Shown: one piece after another, positions 55,247 to 64,000 of the stretch | How positions within the stretch are numbered: the stretch's first letter is position 1 | Layout of the letters: every line of letters begins with the position of its first letter | From: Sepioteuthis lessoniana | Lineage: Eukaryota; Mollusca; Cephalopoda; Myopsida; Loliginidae | Direction: 5' to 3' | NCBI GenBank assembly: GCA_963585895.1 | Contig: OY757904.1 | Span: forward strand, 155,880,450 to 155,944,449 | Length of the DNA: 64,000 bases | Translations under genes and position numbers: made by a program | The notes under the pieces: generated by a model | What the model was told of the DNA's origin: nothing | The model's database searches: none | The model's input: only the letters and a program-made list of their open reading frames with translations

Positions 55247-55512
55247 GAGTGCACGTTTTTCTCTAACCTCTGACGTTTCCCAAGGGACTCTATATTTAGT
55301 TCTAGGTTTTGTTGGGATACACTTTGATGCCGCCTCTAGGTGTGCTTCAACAAAATTTTCATATTCGTCATTTGGGGTAACTTTTTCTGTCTTCTCTTGT
55401 AGTGTTTCGAATCTGTTTCTTAATTCTTATGCATATTTGTCTCTAATGTCTCTGTTGTTAAGTAGGGCCCAGTCATAGTGCTTAGTTGTCGCTGTTCATG
55501 TGGCGTTTTTTT

Positions 55513-56320
55513 TCATAGGCTTAGACGTATTTTGGCCGTGACTATTCGATGATCGGAGGACACACCCTCGAAAGTGGAGTATGCCTCGCAATTCATCGCA
55601 CTATTTTTCCATTTTCTGTTTATAAAGAGGTAGTCTATCTGTGCTTTACTCTTGTTCGCGTATGTGTGGGTCCATAATTTTCCCTCCCTTTTTTGATAGT
55701 TTGTATTGAGGCATGTTAATCTATTTTCTATCATGAAATCAATTAGATGTTGTCCATTCCTGTTTGACGTGTTGTGTAGGCTGTATTTGTTGTTTCTGTT
55801 TTTCCCGATTTGTGCATTCATATCTCCGCCAATGACTAGCAGGTTGTGTTTCGGAATGCTACGTACTAGGGAGGAGAGCTCCTCGTAGAAGGTGAATAGT
55901 TCGGTTTCTTCGCTAACATTGGTAGGGCTGTAGCAGGAGATGATCGTTGCTTTGGGGTTGCTATTAAACGTTGCGGCCATCATCATAGGTTGTATTCTCT
56001 CAATGCTATTAAGTGTTTTTAGCGCTCTTGGTCCTATAAGCATTCCCACCCCTCCTACCGATGCATTGACAGAGTTTTTCCATGCCGATACAGTAACCAG
56101 CATCCATCCATTGCCAGTTTCGTGATATTTGATATCTTCGGTGTGAGTGTATCGATGTTCTTGTATACAGATTATGTTCTACGGCTGATACAGTTAGCTC
56201 TGGTAGTTGACCTATTCTATTTAGGGTTCTAACGTTAAATGTCGCTATCTGTATTGTTTGTTTGCCTTTTAGTAGTTTTTGTTTGAGCTTTGTAGCTGAT
56301 TTTTCGAACACTGAGGCCAG
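55513..56320 (-). pseudogene. LINE apurinic/apyrimidinic-type endonuclease domain
   Basis: The N-terminus starts near 56.28 kb with QIATFNVRTLNRIGQLPEL, then a short frame-disrupting deletion after SAVEHN. The frame then recovers as ICIQEHRYTH (catalytic Glu) and runs open for 196 codons: VGMLIGPRALKTLNSIERI, SCYSPTNVSEETELFTFYEE, LLVIGGDMNAQIG (catalytic Asp and Asn), KAQIDYLFINRKWKNSAMN and GVSSDHRIVTAKIRLSL (catalytic Asp-His). It would nick genomic DNA to prime reverse transcription. All active-site residues are visible; the lesion is the N-terminal frameshift. Confidence 0.88.
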
Positions 56321-56330
56321 GGCTCCAACC

Positions 56331-56945
56331 TAATTCTCTCTAAATTTTCTAAATTTATTTTTTGTTCTTGCGTTTGTGTTTGCTCTGTGTTGTTTGCGTG
56401 TGTGATGTTTCTATTTTCAGAAATTCGCGGTTCATTTCGGTTAGACTGTTCTTGTTTGTCAATACTTGGTGTGTCTGATATTGTATTAGTATCTTGTTCA
56501 CTATGCATTTTCCGGCGTATTTCTAATATTTCAAGGTCAGAAACCCAATCTTTCTTTATTATTGTCCTAACTTGGTCAGCGAGTTTTGGCTGGTCTTAAA
56601 ACTAGCCCATTCTTTCCAGATCTCTATCATTATTTTCCTATATCCTCTTAAAGTAGGGTTACTCCTAAAATACCAGTGCAGTGTTTGTTGGTTGTCCTCG
56701 TCCATGTTTTGAGTTTGCGTCTCAACTTTCGCAGGATGACGATCAGGTCTCTCTTGTTGGCTATCAGGAGAGCACCTGCCGATCACGATATCCAGGCCTG
56801 TTATCTGAATCCCACGTTGCGTTATATTTTGATTCAACATTTTTATGATGGGTGGTATACTGTGGCTACACCAGACCCAGGGATTGTTTAAAATCTGCGC
56901 ACTGGCGTGATCTAGTTTTCTTAAATAAGAGAACTCTTATTATTC
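56331..56945 (-). pseudogene. R2/R4-like LINE copy 1, 5' portion
   Basis: Minus-strand segments PWVWC-like start, then ITGLDIVIGRCSPDSQQERP, RGYRKIMIEIWKEWASFKTS, SIDKQEQSNRNEPRISENRN and EQKINLENLERI. The same order is found in copy 2 (63.0-63.7 kb), which confirms the region as the element's 5' part. It is truncated by the nested LINE after LERI. Confidence 0.78.
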
Positions 56946-57285
56946 TCATTATTATTATTTACTCTTTTGAGAGTTTTTCACACCGGCGTTTGCCGATGGT
57001 TTCTTAATGTAGTTTTAGTGACAGCAAATCTCCTCAAATCTCCTGGACTCTACTCAGAATTCTGGCTGATCTAAATAATGTTGCAGTCTGGATGGTCTCT
57101 ATTTGTCCTCTTATTTCCAAGTTCTCCAGTTCCTTTACCATCCTTTGAGGATTGCCCCAAGTGTACCAACCAGAATTGGTATTACTGTCCCCTTGATGTT
57201 CCATAGTCTTTTAGTTTTCTAGCAGGGTCTAGGCTCTTATCTTTCTTTTCGCTTTCTTTTATTTTCCACAATTCTGTTGTTTCCC

Positions 57286-57335
<50 letters not shown>

Positions 57336-57443
57336 GTTGTTGTCATTCAAATCATGTACGTTTTTTGTATTTGACGGAAATTCTTGATGAATATAATTAC
57401 TAATGTTAAATAGAAACGCGGGAAAGAATTTAACTGTGCGCAA
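56946..57443 (-). pseudogene. 3' end segment of an R2/R4-like LINE joined to the copy 1 5' end
   Basis: After an (AAT)n tract, the minus strand reads in broken frames KSLDPARKLKDY, then QFWLVHLGQSSKDGK, matching the element's conserved C-terminal part (copy at 63.9 kb: VIQIVIGTFGKMSKGW). It leads through a non-coding tail straight into the 5' region of copy 1. Confidence 0.65.
57290..57335. repeat. (ATT)n microsatellite
   Basis: About 15 units, and the source of the poly-asparagine frame on the minus strand. Confidence 0.95.
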
Positions 57444-57670
57444 ACAAATGATTAATATTAAATAGAATTATTAGTCAGCAATACTTGAAACAATTCAACT
57501 ATGTACAAACAAATAGTAGATATTAGATAGAATTATTAGTATTAGATAGCAATATGTGAAACCATTTAACTGATGGCAAACAAATGATTAACATTAAATA
57601 GAACTATCAGTGTTAGATAACAATACTTGAAACTATTTAACTGTTTGCAAACAAAAGATCTCTAACTCGT
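57420..57670 (+). repeat. family C array, ~75-bp units
   Basis: Three units with aactgtg-gcaaacaaatga, attaatattaaatagaatta, agcaatacttgaaac. Same family as 30.83 kb. Confidence 0.75.
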
Positions 57671-57727
57671 TTAAAAAGTTACCAACAAACTATTTGCTAA
57701 AAAATCAAACACTCACAAACACACACA

Positions 57728-57788
57728 TATAATCAGGATTTGGCATTAAATAACCCACAAGGCTTGATATGCTTTAAAACACTACCAA
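57728..57788 (+). mobile_element. SINE family 2 tail fragment
   Basis: ggatttggcattaaataacc and cttgatatgctttaaaac. Confidence 0.6.
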
Positions 57789-58020
57789 AACAAACCAGCA
57801 GTAACCATTATTTGTGATAACCCTCAGCAGATGCATATTTGATTCCACCTGCTTCATTTGTAGAACATCTTCGATCAAACTTCCCTCTTGAATATTTCCC
57901 TCTCTTCTACTATCTTGAAATTTTAAGTCCGGGTCAAAAAATGCCTTTATCTATTTTAATTTGGATTTTTGCCTAGTTGTTCCTTTGTTTTATTCAAACT
58001 TTTCATCTGTTGTATTCTTT
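57789..58020. other. no feature seen
   Basis: AT-rich, nothing recognised. Confidence 0.35.
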
Positions 58021-58024
58021 GTTT

Positions 58025-58182
58025 ACCCAATATGTCTGTTATGAACAGGACATAAGATCAATTTTTATGCGGAGTACAGCTGCTGTAAAAGTAGAGTTTT
58101 CCTAATCTATTTACGGTGGTTACTTTAGCGAGACTGAAGAATCTAGTCTATCAAACAATTTACTCATAACTGGAGGCGGGAA
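58025..58182 (-). mobile_element. SINE family 1 fragment
   Basis: Inverse tail half: gacataagatcaatttttat, gaagaatctagtctatcaaa, tactcataactggaggcggg. Confidence 0.6.
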
Positions 58183-58760
58183 AAAGTGATGTAACAACGT
58201 CACTTTTTAACTCTTTCGTTAGAGAGGTTAACTAGCCTTTGAGTACAAAAACGTGGTATTACTGTAATCCTGAAAAATGGTGTCTCCTCCGATTGGCAAG
58301 TGTCCTAAGAGATTAACATGTTGATAAAACTGTATGTGTGACTGGATTCTTCCTCAGTCTATTAAAGAACTTTTTTAAACGACACAAATAACAGGTATTT
58401 CTGTCATACAAACACAAAACTATGTCAATTAGAGACAATCTTCAAATGAAAACATTTGAACAAAGTATAACCATGCCACTACCGAACCTCAGGTAAAACA
58501 AAAGAAAATATAACTTTGAAAAGCTGTTAAAAATATCATATTTCGGCAGATGTGTTTTTTGACCCTCCTCATTCTTGAAATTCAGCAATGATTCATTATT
58601 ATCATTTTACAATTTTTTTACTGGTTTTATCACTTTGTTTCGGGCGGCACACACTCACCGGGTGAACTTTCGTTTTAGAACAATCTATAATTATGAATTG
58701 CTCTCAACCGAATTACTTTTACACTTTATGCATACATTTACTAAATCCTTTTATCACTTG
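58183..58760. other. gene-free stretch
   Basis: Nothing recognised. Confidence 0.35.
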
Positions 58761-58762
58761 CA

Positions 58763-58842
58763 GGATGTAATACAAAGCCAAGTTTTGAGTGGAGTAGAGC
58801 TGGTTTGAACTTAAAGTTTTTTTTCTCCTAGACTAGTTGCTG
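58763..58842 (-). mobile_element. SINE family 1 tail fragment
   Basis: Inverse: tggagtagagctggtttgaa and tctcctagactagttgct. It stops abruptly at a sequence block of different character. Confidence 0.5.
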
Positions 58843-59285
58843 TTCTTTATTGTGGCCTTCGTTCCGTGACGAACGCAGGCGTTTCCAGGTAGCTTGTATA
58901 TTCAAAGTCCTTCTGTGCCCACGTTGTGTTTGGAAGATCCACGGACAGGGAAAGACACGATTCATCCAGAACTTCTTCGGACGCTTTGGGTGGTTCGTTG
59001 GAGCAAGTTGCCTTAGTGTTGGCAACTCAAAGTCAAGAACTCTCCGTCAACAATTAATAATCATTTTATTGGAACGTTTCGGTATAACAATAATATGTCC
59101 AATGGATTTAGAGAAATTGTCGCTTATTTATCCAAATACAAAGGCGTTCAATGTTCAGTCTGCGTACAGTAACACGAGAGAAAGAAAAGTTGTAAGGGTC
59201 TATGAACAGAGAAACAAAGAAACACCCCCGAACCGACTGACGTCTAACCCCAAGTGACGACTTCTCAAACTGCCTCCGACTGAAC
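58843..59285. other. GC-balanced block, possible Penelope-like remnant
   Basis: An open frame covers 58850-59257 (plus) and a shorter one lies opposite, neither with motifs I recognise. On the minus strand CCGAAACG-ttccaataaaa (59090-59068) resembles the 3' part of the Penelope-type hammerhead motif, but no CTGATGA core precedes it. I call no gene. Confidence 0.3.
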
Positions 59286-60025
59286 TCCAACCAAAGACTT
59301 TTTCAAATTTCGCTAATTTTTATGTATCTAATTTTAGGTTATCGTTAGAGTGATGTCATCTCACTAAGTTATTGACTCATCTCACACGTGTCCCCAATTT
59401 TTCACCGTGTTTTTCATTTCCTCAATCAAACTTATGACAAAACATGAATCTATTTTGTTAACATTTTGTCTTTCTATGAAGAGACGAAAGATATTCCCTA
59501 TCCTGGTCACTGGTGCACTCTCTTGAACTTTCCAATTTGACTTACCTTACCACTCAAATATTTTAGTTAACTTAACAGCTAACCGAAAAACTCGCGACCT
59601 AACCAGATTAAATAATGAAATGATTAATACAATCAATCATCAGAGTAATTCGTTCATACTAAAAGGTTTTTGCACATTGTTATATATCATGTATTCCTAT
59701 CGAATAAAAACTAATTTACACACAGGTGTTGGGTTTCAAGAAACTATTTTTATTTAATAATAACACAAGGAAACACAATTTTCGTTGGCACAAAACTTTT
59801 AACCACTGAATCCAAAAATGATCCCAGTTTTTTTGTATCACATCAACATCTGAACTACAGGACACCCCCACTTTGTCTCAAAAAGCATGAAAATACCCCA
59901 TCCAACAAATTTGCACTTATTTCATAGAATGTTTTGAAAAATTTATATTTAATATAAAATAATAAAATAATTTGTTGACTAATGTTTTTACAGATTTGTT
60001 CGGTCCATCCAAAGAATATTTTTGC
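59286..60025. other. gene-free AT-rich stretch
   Basis: Family C-like words at 59690-59735 (tgtattcctatcgaataaa). Otherwise nothing recognised. Confidence 0.4.
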
Positions 60026-60029
60026 TCTA

Positions 60030-61318
60030 AATCAATTTAGTCAGGTAAAAATATATATGCTTATAGCTTTTCCAAGATAGTCTAATTCGTGGATAATTTT
60101 ACTTTATCCTCCAATTAAAGTCAGCCTTTATATTTACATCAAATTTACCATTCATTTATGAACTTCAAATCTTGGCAGAATCATCCACTTTGCTCATCAT
60201 TGATTTCCCTCAGGTTTTCCGGGAGATTCACCTGATATCTATGCAGGAAATGCAACATGATGCTCATATTGCAGCAGAACGTTTTGTAGCTGTCCAATAA
60301 GTTCAGGACGATTTCGGTGTAATTCTTTGCTTCTATATTTCCAAGAAAATTCTTGACGGGTTTTAGGTGTGATAAGCAAACATTCTTTTTGAATTCTATT
60401 ATTGTTCATATGAAATGTTCATCTTTGATGAGATTCCAAATCTGTAACACACCATATACAGCTGCCTTGATTTTTTTTTTCATTTGAAAGGCCAGGAAAT
60501 GTTAAATGTAACAGTCGCCTTCAGTTGATAATGATTTATTAGATTGCTTCATGAGACCCAATTTCATGCGCAGCGGTAGAAATATATATATATGTTAACT
60601 AGTGACTCATGTAGAATGTTTGAATCACCGGGTTTGAGGTCTGATCTTTGATTCAAATTTCTCTGGAGCCAATGCTTTCGGGCCCTGTTGTCCCACTTAA
60701 ATGGAGGAATAAATATTGTATCTCAATTGCTTACAAAGAAGGAAGCACACCATTTTAACGCTATTTGTAGAGTTTAAGATATTGCAACAACTCAATGATT
60801 TTCTTTGTGTCTATTTTTCATGAAGACAAACTGAATGCCTAATTTGGATGACACAATATAAATTACCATTGAGGACATAGTCAAGCTTTACTGTAGGTTA
60901 CTGATGAACAAAAAGTTGCTATTTAGTTGAGTTAAAGATGTGAATTTCCAATTCCTCTAATAAAACCCAGCGTGTTATGGCATGCACAAAAATATTGTGA
61001 TTTAGAAAGTACGTTTGAAATCGAGTTTCTTCTGAATCAAAAATAGGATACGTTTGCTCTTTTTCAAACTAGTTTTTCTCATATGGTCTTGATGCCAGGA
61101 ATTCTGAAGCCTTTTTGATAGTTCTAAATCTCATACCAACTCATTCAAGTCAAACTGATTGAATCCATTACAAGCTGAGTCATCTTAAGTTTCAAAATCT
61201 GCATCATTGCTGTCACTGAGTTTATTATGATTTAGATCTTCAAAAGAGAGAAGTTGAACAAAAATTTCAGCTGAATGAGGCTCTGGACGTATTACTGATA
61301 ATAGACAAGGACATCCGA
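60030..61318 (-). pseudogene. decayed member of a multicopy metazoan protein family of unknown function
   Basis: Minus-strand broken frames, in order: DLNELV-stop-DLELSKRL (61.15 kb), a stretch near 60.7 kb reading KWDNRARKHWLQRN followed by LKPGDSNILHESLV, then KPVKNFLGNIEAKNYTEIVL and LLDSYKTFCCNMSIMLHFLH (60.3 kb), and LPENLREINDEQSG (60.2 kb). I remember this architecture from long, high-copy uncharacterised predicted proteins in arthropods and cephalopods (segments like EWDSRAR, FLGNHRAENY, NMSLKIHFLDSH, VSDEHGERFHQDI). More than six stops or frameshifts. It abuts the truncated R2/R4-like LINE copy 2, suggesting it is itself repeat-borne. No function can be assigned. Confidence 0.7.
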
Positions 61319-62589
61319 ATAGCTTTCTCGTTCTACTGATGTACGCCTTTTAAATTTTTTCTCTCCACTCCACTTGTTTGTGGGTGTCAGCTTCCAATAT
61401 TACCAAGTATTTGTACGTTTCCTTTTCTCTGAGCGTTCTAATTTTTCCTTGATTTGGTAGTTCTATTCCGTCTGTCATGAGTCGTTTTCTACTTTTCATA
61501 ATTAGCATGCCGGATTTTTCTATGCCAAATTCCATTCCTATGGAATGTATATTCTCACTGCGTGTATTAGAGTTTTCAATTCTTTTTCGTTTTTTGTAAA
61601 ACGTTTGATGTCGTCCGTGTACGTAAGGTGATTAATCTTTTCCTGCGATTTACCAAGTTAGTATCCGGATGTGCAATTTTCGAGTATGTGGTTGAGTGGC
61701 AACATCACCATTATAAATTGTAATGGTGATAGTGCATGTTCCTGGAATATACCTCTCTGGATCTTCGCTTCAACTAAGCTTTTCCCTTCTGTTGTCAATT
61801 CCACTTACCAGGTTTTCATGGTTTTCTCGATAATGTTTATGACTTCGTCTGATTACTTGTTAATTTTGAGAGAATCTAGTATCTAGCGTTTTTTTTACCA
61901 TATCGTATGCCTTTTTGTTATCAATTTACGCCATAGCGAGATTTTTTCGTCTCTTCTTGCTCTCGTTGAGGAATTGTTGATCAATGTAGTGTAGCTCTCC
62001 TGTGACTCTGGTCCTCTCGCGGCATCCTTTCTGTTTCTCGGGAAACAGTCTGCAGCTTATAAGTGAATCGTTAATGTCTTCCCTAATTTGCATCGTTAGT
62101 ATTTTCATAGGTAGACAATTTATGGGTCTGTAGTTGTATGAGGTGTTTCCTCCGAGGGCGTCTTTCTCGATCAATGTGGTCTTTCCTTTGGTCATCCATT
62201 CGGATACGTGTGCTTCTTGAAGGCATCTATAAATTTCGATAGCTCGACTATTACGGATGGAGGAGAAATCTTTAAACCAGAATCCATGTATGCCATCATA
62301 GCTGGGCATTTTCCAATTTGGCACCTTTTTAGGGTTATTGTTCTGAGTGAATGGATATGTATTTTTGCCTTCGTTCTTTCTTTGATTTCTTCTAACTCTT
62401 TTTCCATTTTGCTTATCAATTTGGCTTTTTTGTTGTCTTGGTTGCCATATTTTGCTCCAAAATTATTTTTCTTCTCTTACATCCGCTTGTTGGTATGTCT
62501 ACGTGACAATTCCCCTACATGTTGATAGAACTTTTTTCCCTTGTTTTGGAATGCCCTTTTTTGTCTCTATTGTTTCATCCTGTTTCGAT
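61319..62589 (-). pseudogene. R2/R4-like LINE copy 2, RT domain
   Basis: Minus strand: KKFYQHVGE (62.53 kb), MEKELEEIKERTKAKIHIHS, KCPAMMAYMDSGLKI, HVSEWMTKGKTTLIEKDA, SYNYRPINCLPMKILTMQIR, LHYIDQQFLNESKKRRKNLA (61.95 kb), VELTTEGKSLVEAKIQRGIF (61.78 kb), then a YTDD-type active-site equivalent (LTYTDDIKRFTKN, 61.63 kb) and MEFGIEKSGMLIMKSRKRLM, ending near ISRTRKLF at 61.32 kb. The active-site aspartates are kept, but several frameshifts inactivate it. The downstream part is lost where the unrelated pseudogene begins. Confidence 0.82.
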
Positions 62590-62825
62590 ATCTTTTTTGC
62601 CCAGTCGGTTGGGGCTATAGAATACACTGACTGCACTTCTGCAGAGGGGTAAGACTCCCCCAACAAGTGCCCTGGATATGACACTAAACAATCTGATGGT
62701 GAGGTTCCAGTGATGCTGGAGCTTTGGTGAATGCGGAGTACCCCTTCATTGCCATCGTTCCCAGTTCCACTCTGGACCGGCGTGGTAGCACCTGATAGGG
62801 CCCTATCTATGGGTTAAATAGAACG
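62590..62825 (+). repeat. dispersed repeat family B inserted in LINE copy 2
   Basis: gcccagtcggttggggctat, aacaatctgatggtgaggtt, gtagcacctgatagggccct, tctatgggttaaatagaac. Almost identical to the forward arm at 34.65-34.89 kb. The LINE reading resumes on both sides, so this is an insertion, not part of the LINE. Confidence 0.85.
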
Positions 62826-63700
62826 TAGATATCTTATTTTCTAGTCGAATTTCCTATCTAGGTTTTTAGTTACTGTTCATAGTTTTTAGGGTAACCCTAA
62901 TTTTTTCTCAAACTAATTTCTCTCCAGTATAAATTAGTTCATTTAATTTGGTTATGTTTTTCGTTTAGATATATGTTAAGAATTCGTTTATTTTTTTTTC
63001 AGTTTTCACCTTAACTGTTTTCTAGTCTATGTTTCTTAGTGATGGTAAGGTAGTTTTCTTTTCAGAAATAATTCTCTTTAAATTTTCTACATTTATTTCT
63101 TGTTCTGTGTGTTTTAGGTGTTTGGTGTTTTGATTCTTATCGCTTTGCAGTTCATTTCGGTTAGATTCTTCCTGTTTTTCAATGTTTAGTGTATTCGGGT
63201 CTTGCTGTTTTGATTCGCTATTTGTTTTCTGGCATATTTCTGGTATTTCAAGGTCAGAAAACCAACGTTTCTTTATCATCGTCCTGACATGGTCCGCGAA
63301 TCTTTGGCTTGTTGTCTGATACCGAGCGCATTCTTCCCAGATCTCTTTCGTTCTTTTCCTATATCCTCTTTGTGTTGGGTTGCTCCAAAAATAACACTCA
63401 AGTGCATTTTCGTAGTCTTCCCTCGTCCATTTTTGTGTTGATGACCCTGGTTTGTGTGGTTACTTATGTCGTCGTTCGTGTTCCTGGAAAAAAGAATAGC
63501 CAGAATTTTTAGGATGACGATCTGGTCCTCATGTTGGCTATTAGGGGAGCACCCAACGATCGTGACGCCCAGGCCAGTGGTTTCAGCCCCTTGCGTTATT
63601 TTTCGATTTGACATTTTTATCATTGGTATTATATTGTGGCGATACCAGACCCAAGAGTTGTTTAAAATCTGCGCACCGGTCACAGATGTGACAAAGTTTT
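62826..63700 (-). pseudogene. R2/R4-like LINE copy 2, 5' portion
   Basis: Minus strand: AQILNNSWVWYRHNIIPMIK (63.65 kb), TTGLGVTIVGCSPNSQHEDQ, RGYRKRTKEIWEECARYQTT in another frame, NIEKQEESNRNELQSDKNQN (63.15 kb), EQEINVENLKRIISEKKTTL, then NITKLNELIYTGEKLV (62.93 kb). Low-complexity, hydrophilic N-terminal region before the RT. Confidence 0.78.
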
Positions 63701-64000
63701 CTTAAATAAGAAAACTTATTCTCTTTTGTGAGTTTTTCACACCAGCTTCTCTAGAGTCTGATTGACAGCAAGTCTCCTCAAGTCTCCAGTACTCTTCTTA
63801 GAATTCAGGGGGATCTCGATAATGCTGTAGTTTGGGTGTTTTTCTCTCGTTCTCCTATTTCCAAGTCCTCCAGTCCCTCTACCCATCCTTTGCTCATTTT
63901 TCCGAATGTACCAATTACAATTTGTATCACCATCACTTTCATCTTGCATAGTTTTTTCCTATCTTGCCAAGTTTAGGAACTCATCTTTCGTTTCGCTTTT
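63701..64000 (-). pseudogene. 3' end segment of an R2/R4-like LINE, off the right edge
   Basis: Minus strand in one frame: KVMVIQIVIGTFGKMSKGW, EGLEDLEIGERRKT, and in another frame TGDLRRLAVNQTLEKLV. These are the last residues and the tail of the element. It joins the 5' region of copy 2 through a non-coding link, just as at 56.95-57.44 kb. Truncated by the window end. Confidence 0.72.

Larger units (their letters stand above)
53374..56330 (-). mobile_element. APE-type non-LTR LINE, nearly full coding length
   Basis: About 2.96 kb on the minus strand, with an endonuclease, a linker and an RT domain, ending in a (GAT)n tail at 53391-53374. It interrupts R2/R4-like LINE copy 1: the host element's LENLERI part lies just upstream (56.3 kb) and NITELNE just downstream (53.35 kb). 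I found no clear target-site duplication, and about 80 bp of host element are missing at the site. Fragments of this family also lie at 1.55, 5.07, 10.06, 10.47 and 27.55 kb. Confidence 0.88.

Noticed and set aside
53726-56891. Several plus-strand open frames across the large LINE
   Set aside because: They are opposite-strand shadows of the LINE ORF; only the minus strand shows catalytic motifs.
58850-59257. 135-codon plus-strand frame as a host exon
   Set aside because: No recognised domain, open on both strands, and it borders SINE and Penelope-like sequence.

Overview
This window looks like intergenic or intronic DNA from a large, repeat-rich animal genome. The repeat families (three tRNA-derived SINE families with hundreds of diverged copies implied, an APE-type LINE, an R2/R4-like LINE, mariner and hAT relics, very long (TA)n and (CA)n tracts) are ones I associate with molluscs, most likely a coleoid cephalopod. 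That assignment rests on memory of these families, not on a search. I find no convincing host exon, no conventional tRNA or rRNA gene and no prokaryotic feature. Essentially every recognisable protein segment belongs to a mobile element and nearly all are broken.

Layout. 1-900: a 148-bp tandem array carrying a piece of a transposase helix-turn-helix. 1.5-5.4 kb: LINE and SINE fragments, a Tc1/mariner relic whose inverted repeats are minisatellites, a Tigger-like MITE, and a tiny LINE nested in a SINE. 5.6-10 kb: two internally deleted mariner relics and a (TA)n-bounded block with a 26-bp hairpin. 10-31 kb: SINEs of three families, a G-rich minisatellite, a degenerate hAT (ZMYM-like) transposase near 24.6-26.3 kb, and two deleted mariners. 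31-44 kb: another deleted mariner, a very homogeneous 49-bp satellite, an inverted pair of a ~250-bp dispersed repeat, two foldback or palindromic structures, and long (TA)n tracts. 43.3-49.5 kb: hammerhead-ribozyme elements. 49.6-57.4 kb: an R2/R4-like LINE copy broken by an APE-type LINE and by a second insert that contains a SINE. 58-64 kb: a decayed copy of a multicopy protein family of unknown function, and a second R2/R4-like LINE copy.

The most interesting signal is a pair of elements (43472-43853 on the minus strand and about 49133-49461 on the plus strand). Their ~320-bp unit joins a tRNA-like Pol III promoter region directly to a type I hammerhead ribozyme. The first is arranged ribozyme-body-ribozyme and is flanked by a perfect 15-bp target-site duplication. 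The second keeps every core nucleotide of the ribozyme (CTGATGA, a stem II hairpin, GAAA, and a UC cleavage site). This is the architecture of Schistosoma Sm-alpha SINE-like elements and metazoan retrozymes. Finding it beside a tRNA-like module in this genome is the best candidate for an under-described system.

The parts do not form a host pathway. The autonomous elements (APE LINE, R2/R4-like LINE, full-length mariner elsewhere in the genome) presumably supplied enzymes in trans for the SINEs, deleted mariners and ribozyme elements seen here. Nested insertions give a partial relative chronology: a LINE tail entered an older SINE, the APE LINE entered an R2/R4-like LINE, and one SINE near 19.2 kb looks recent because of its perfect 19-bp duplication.
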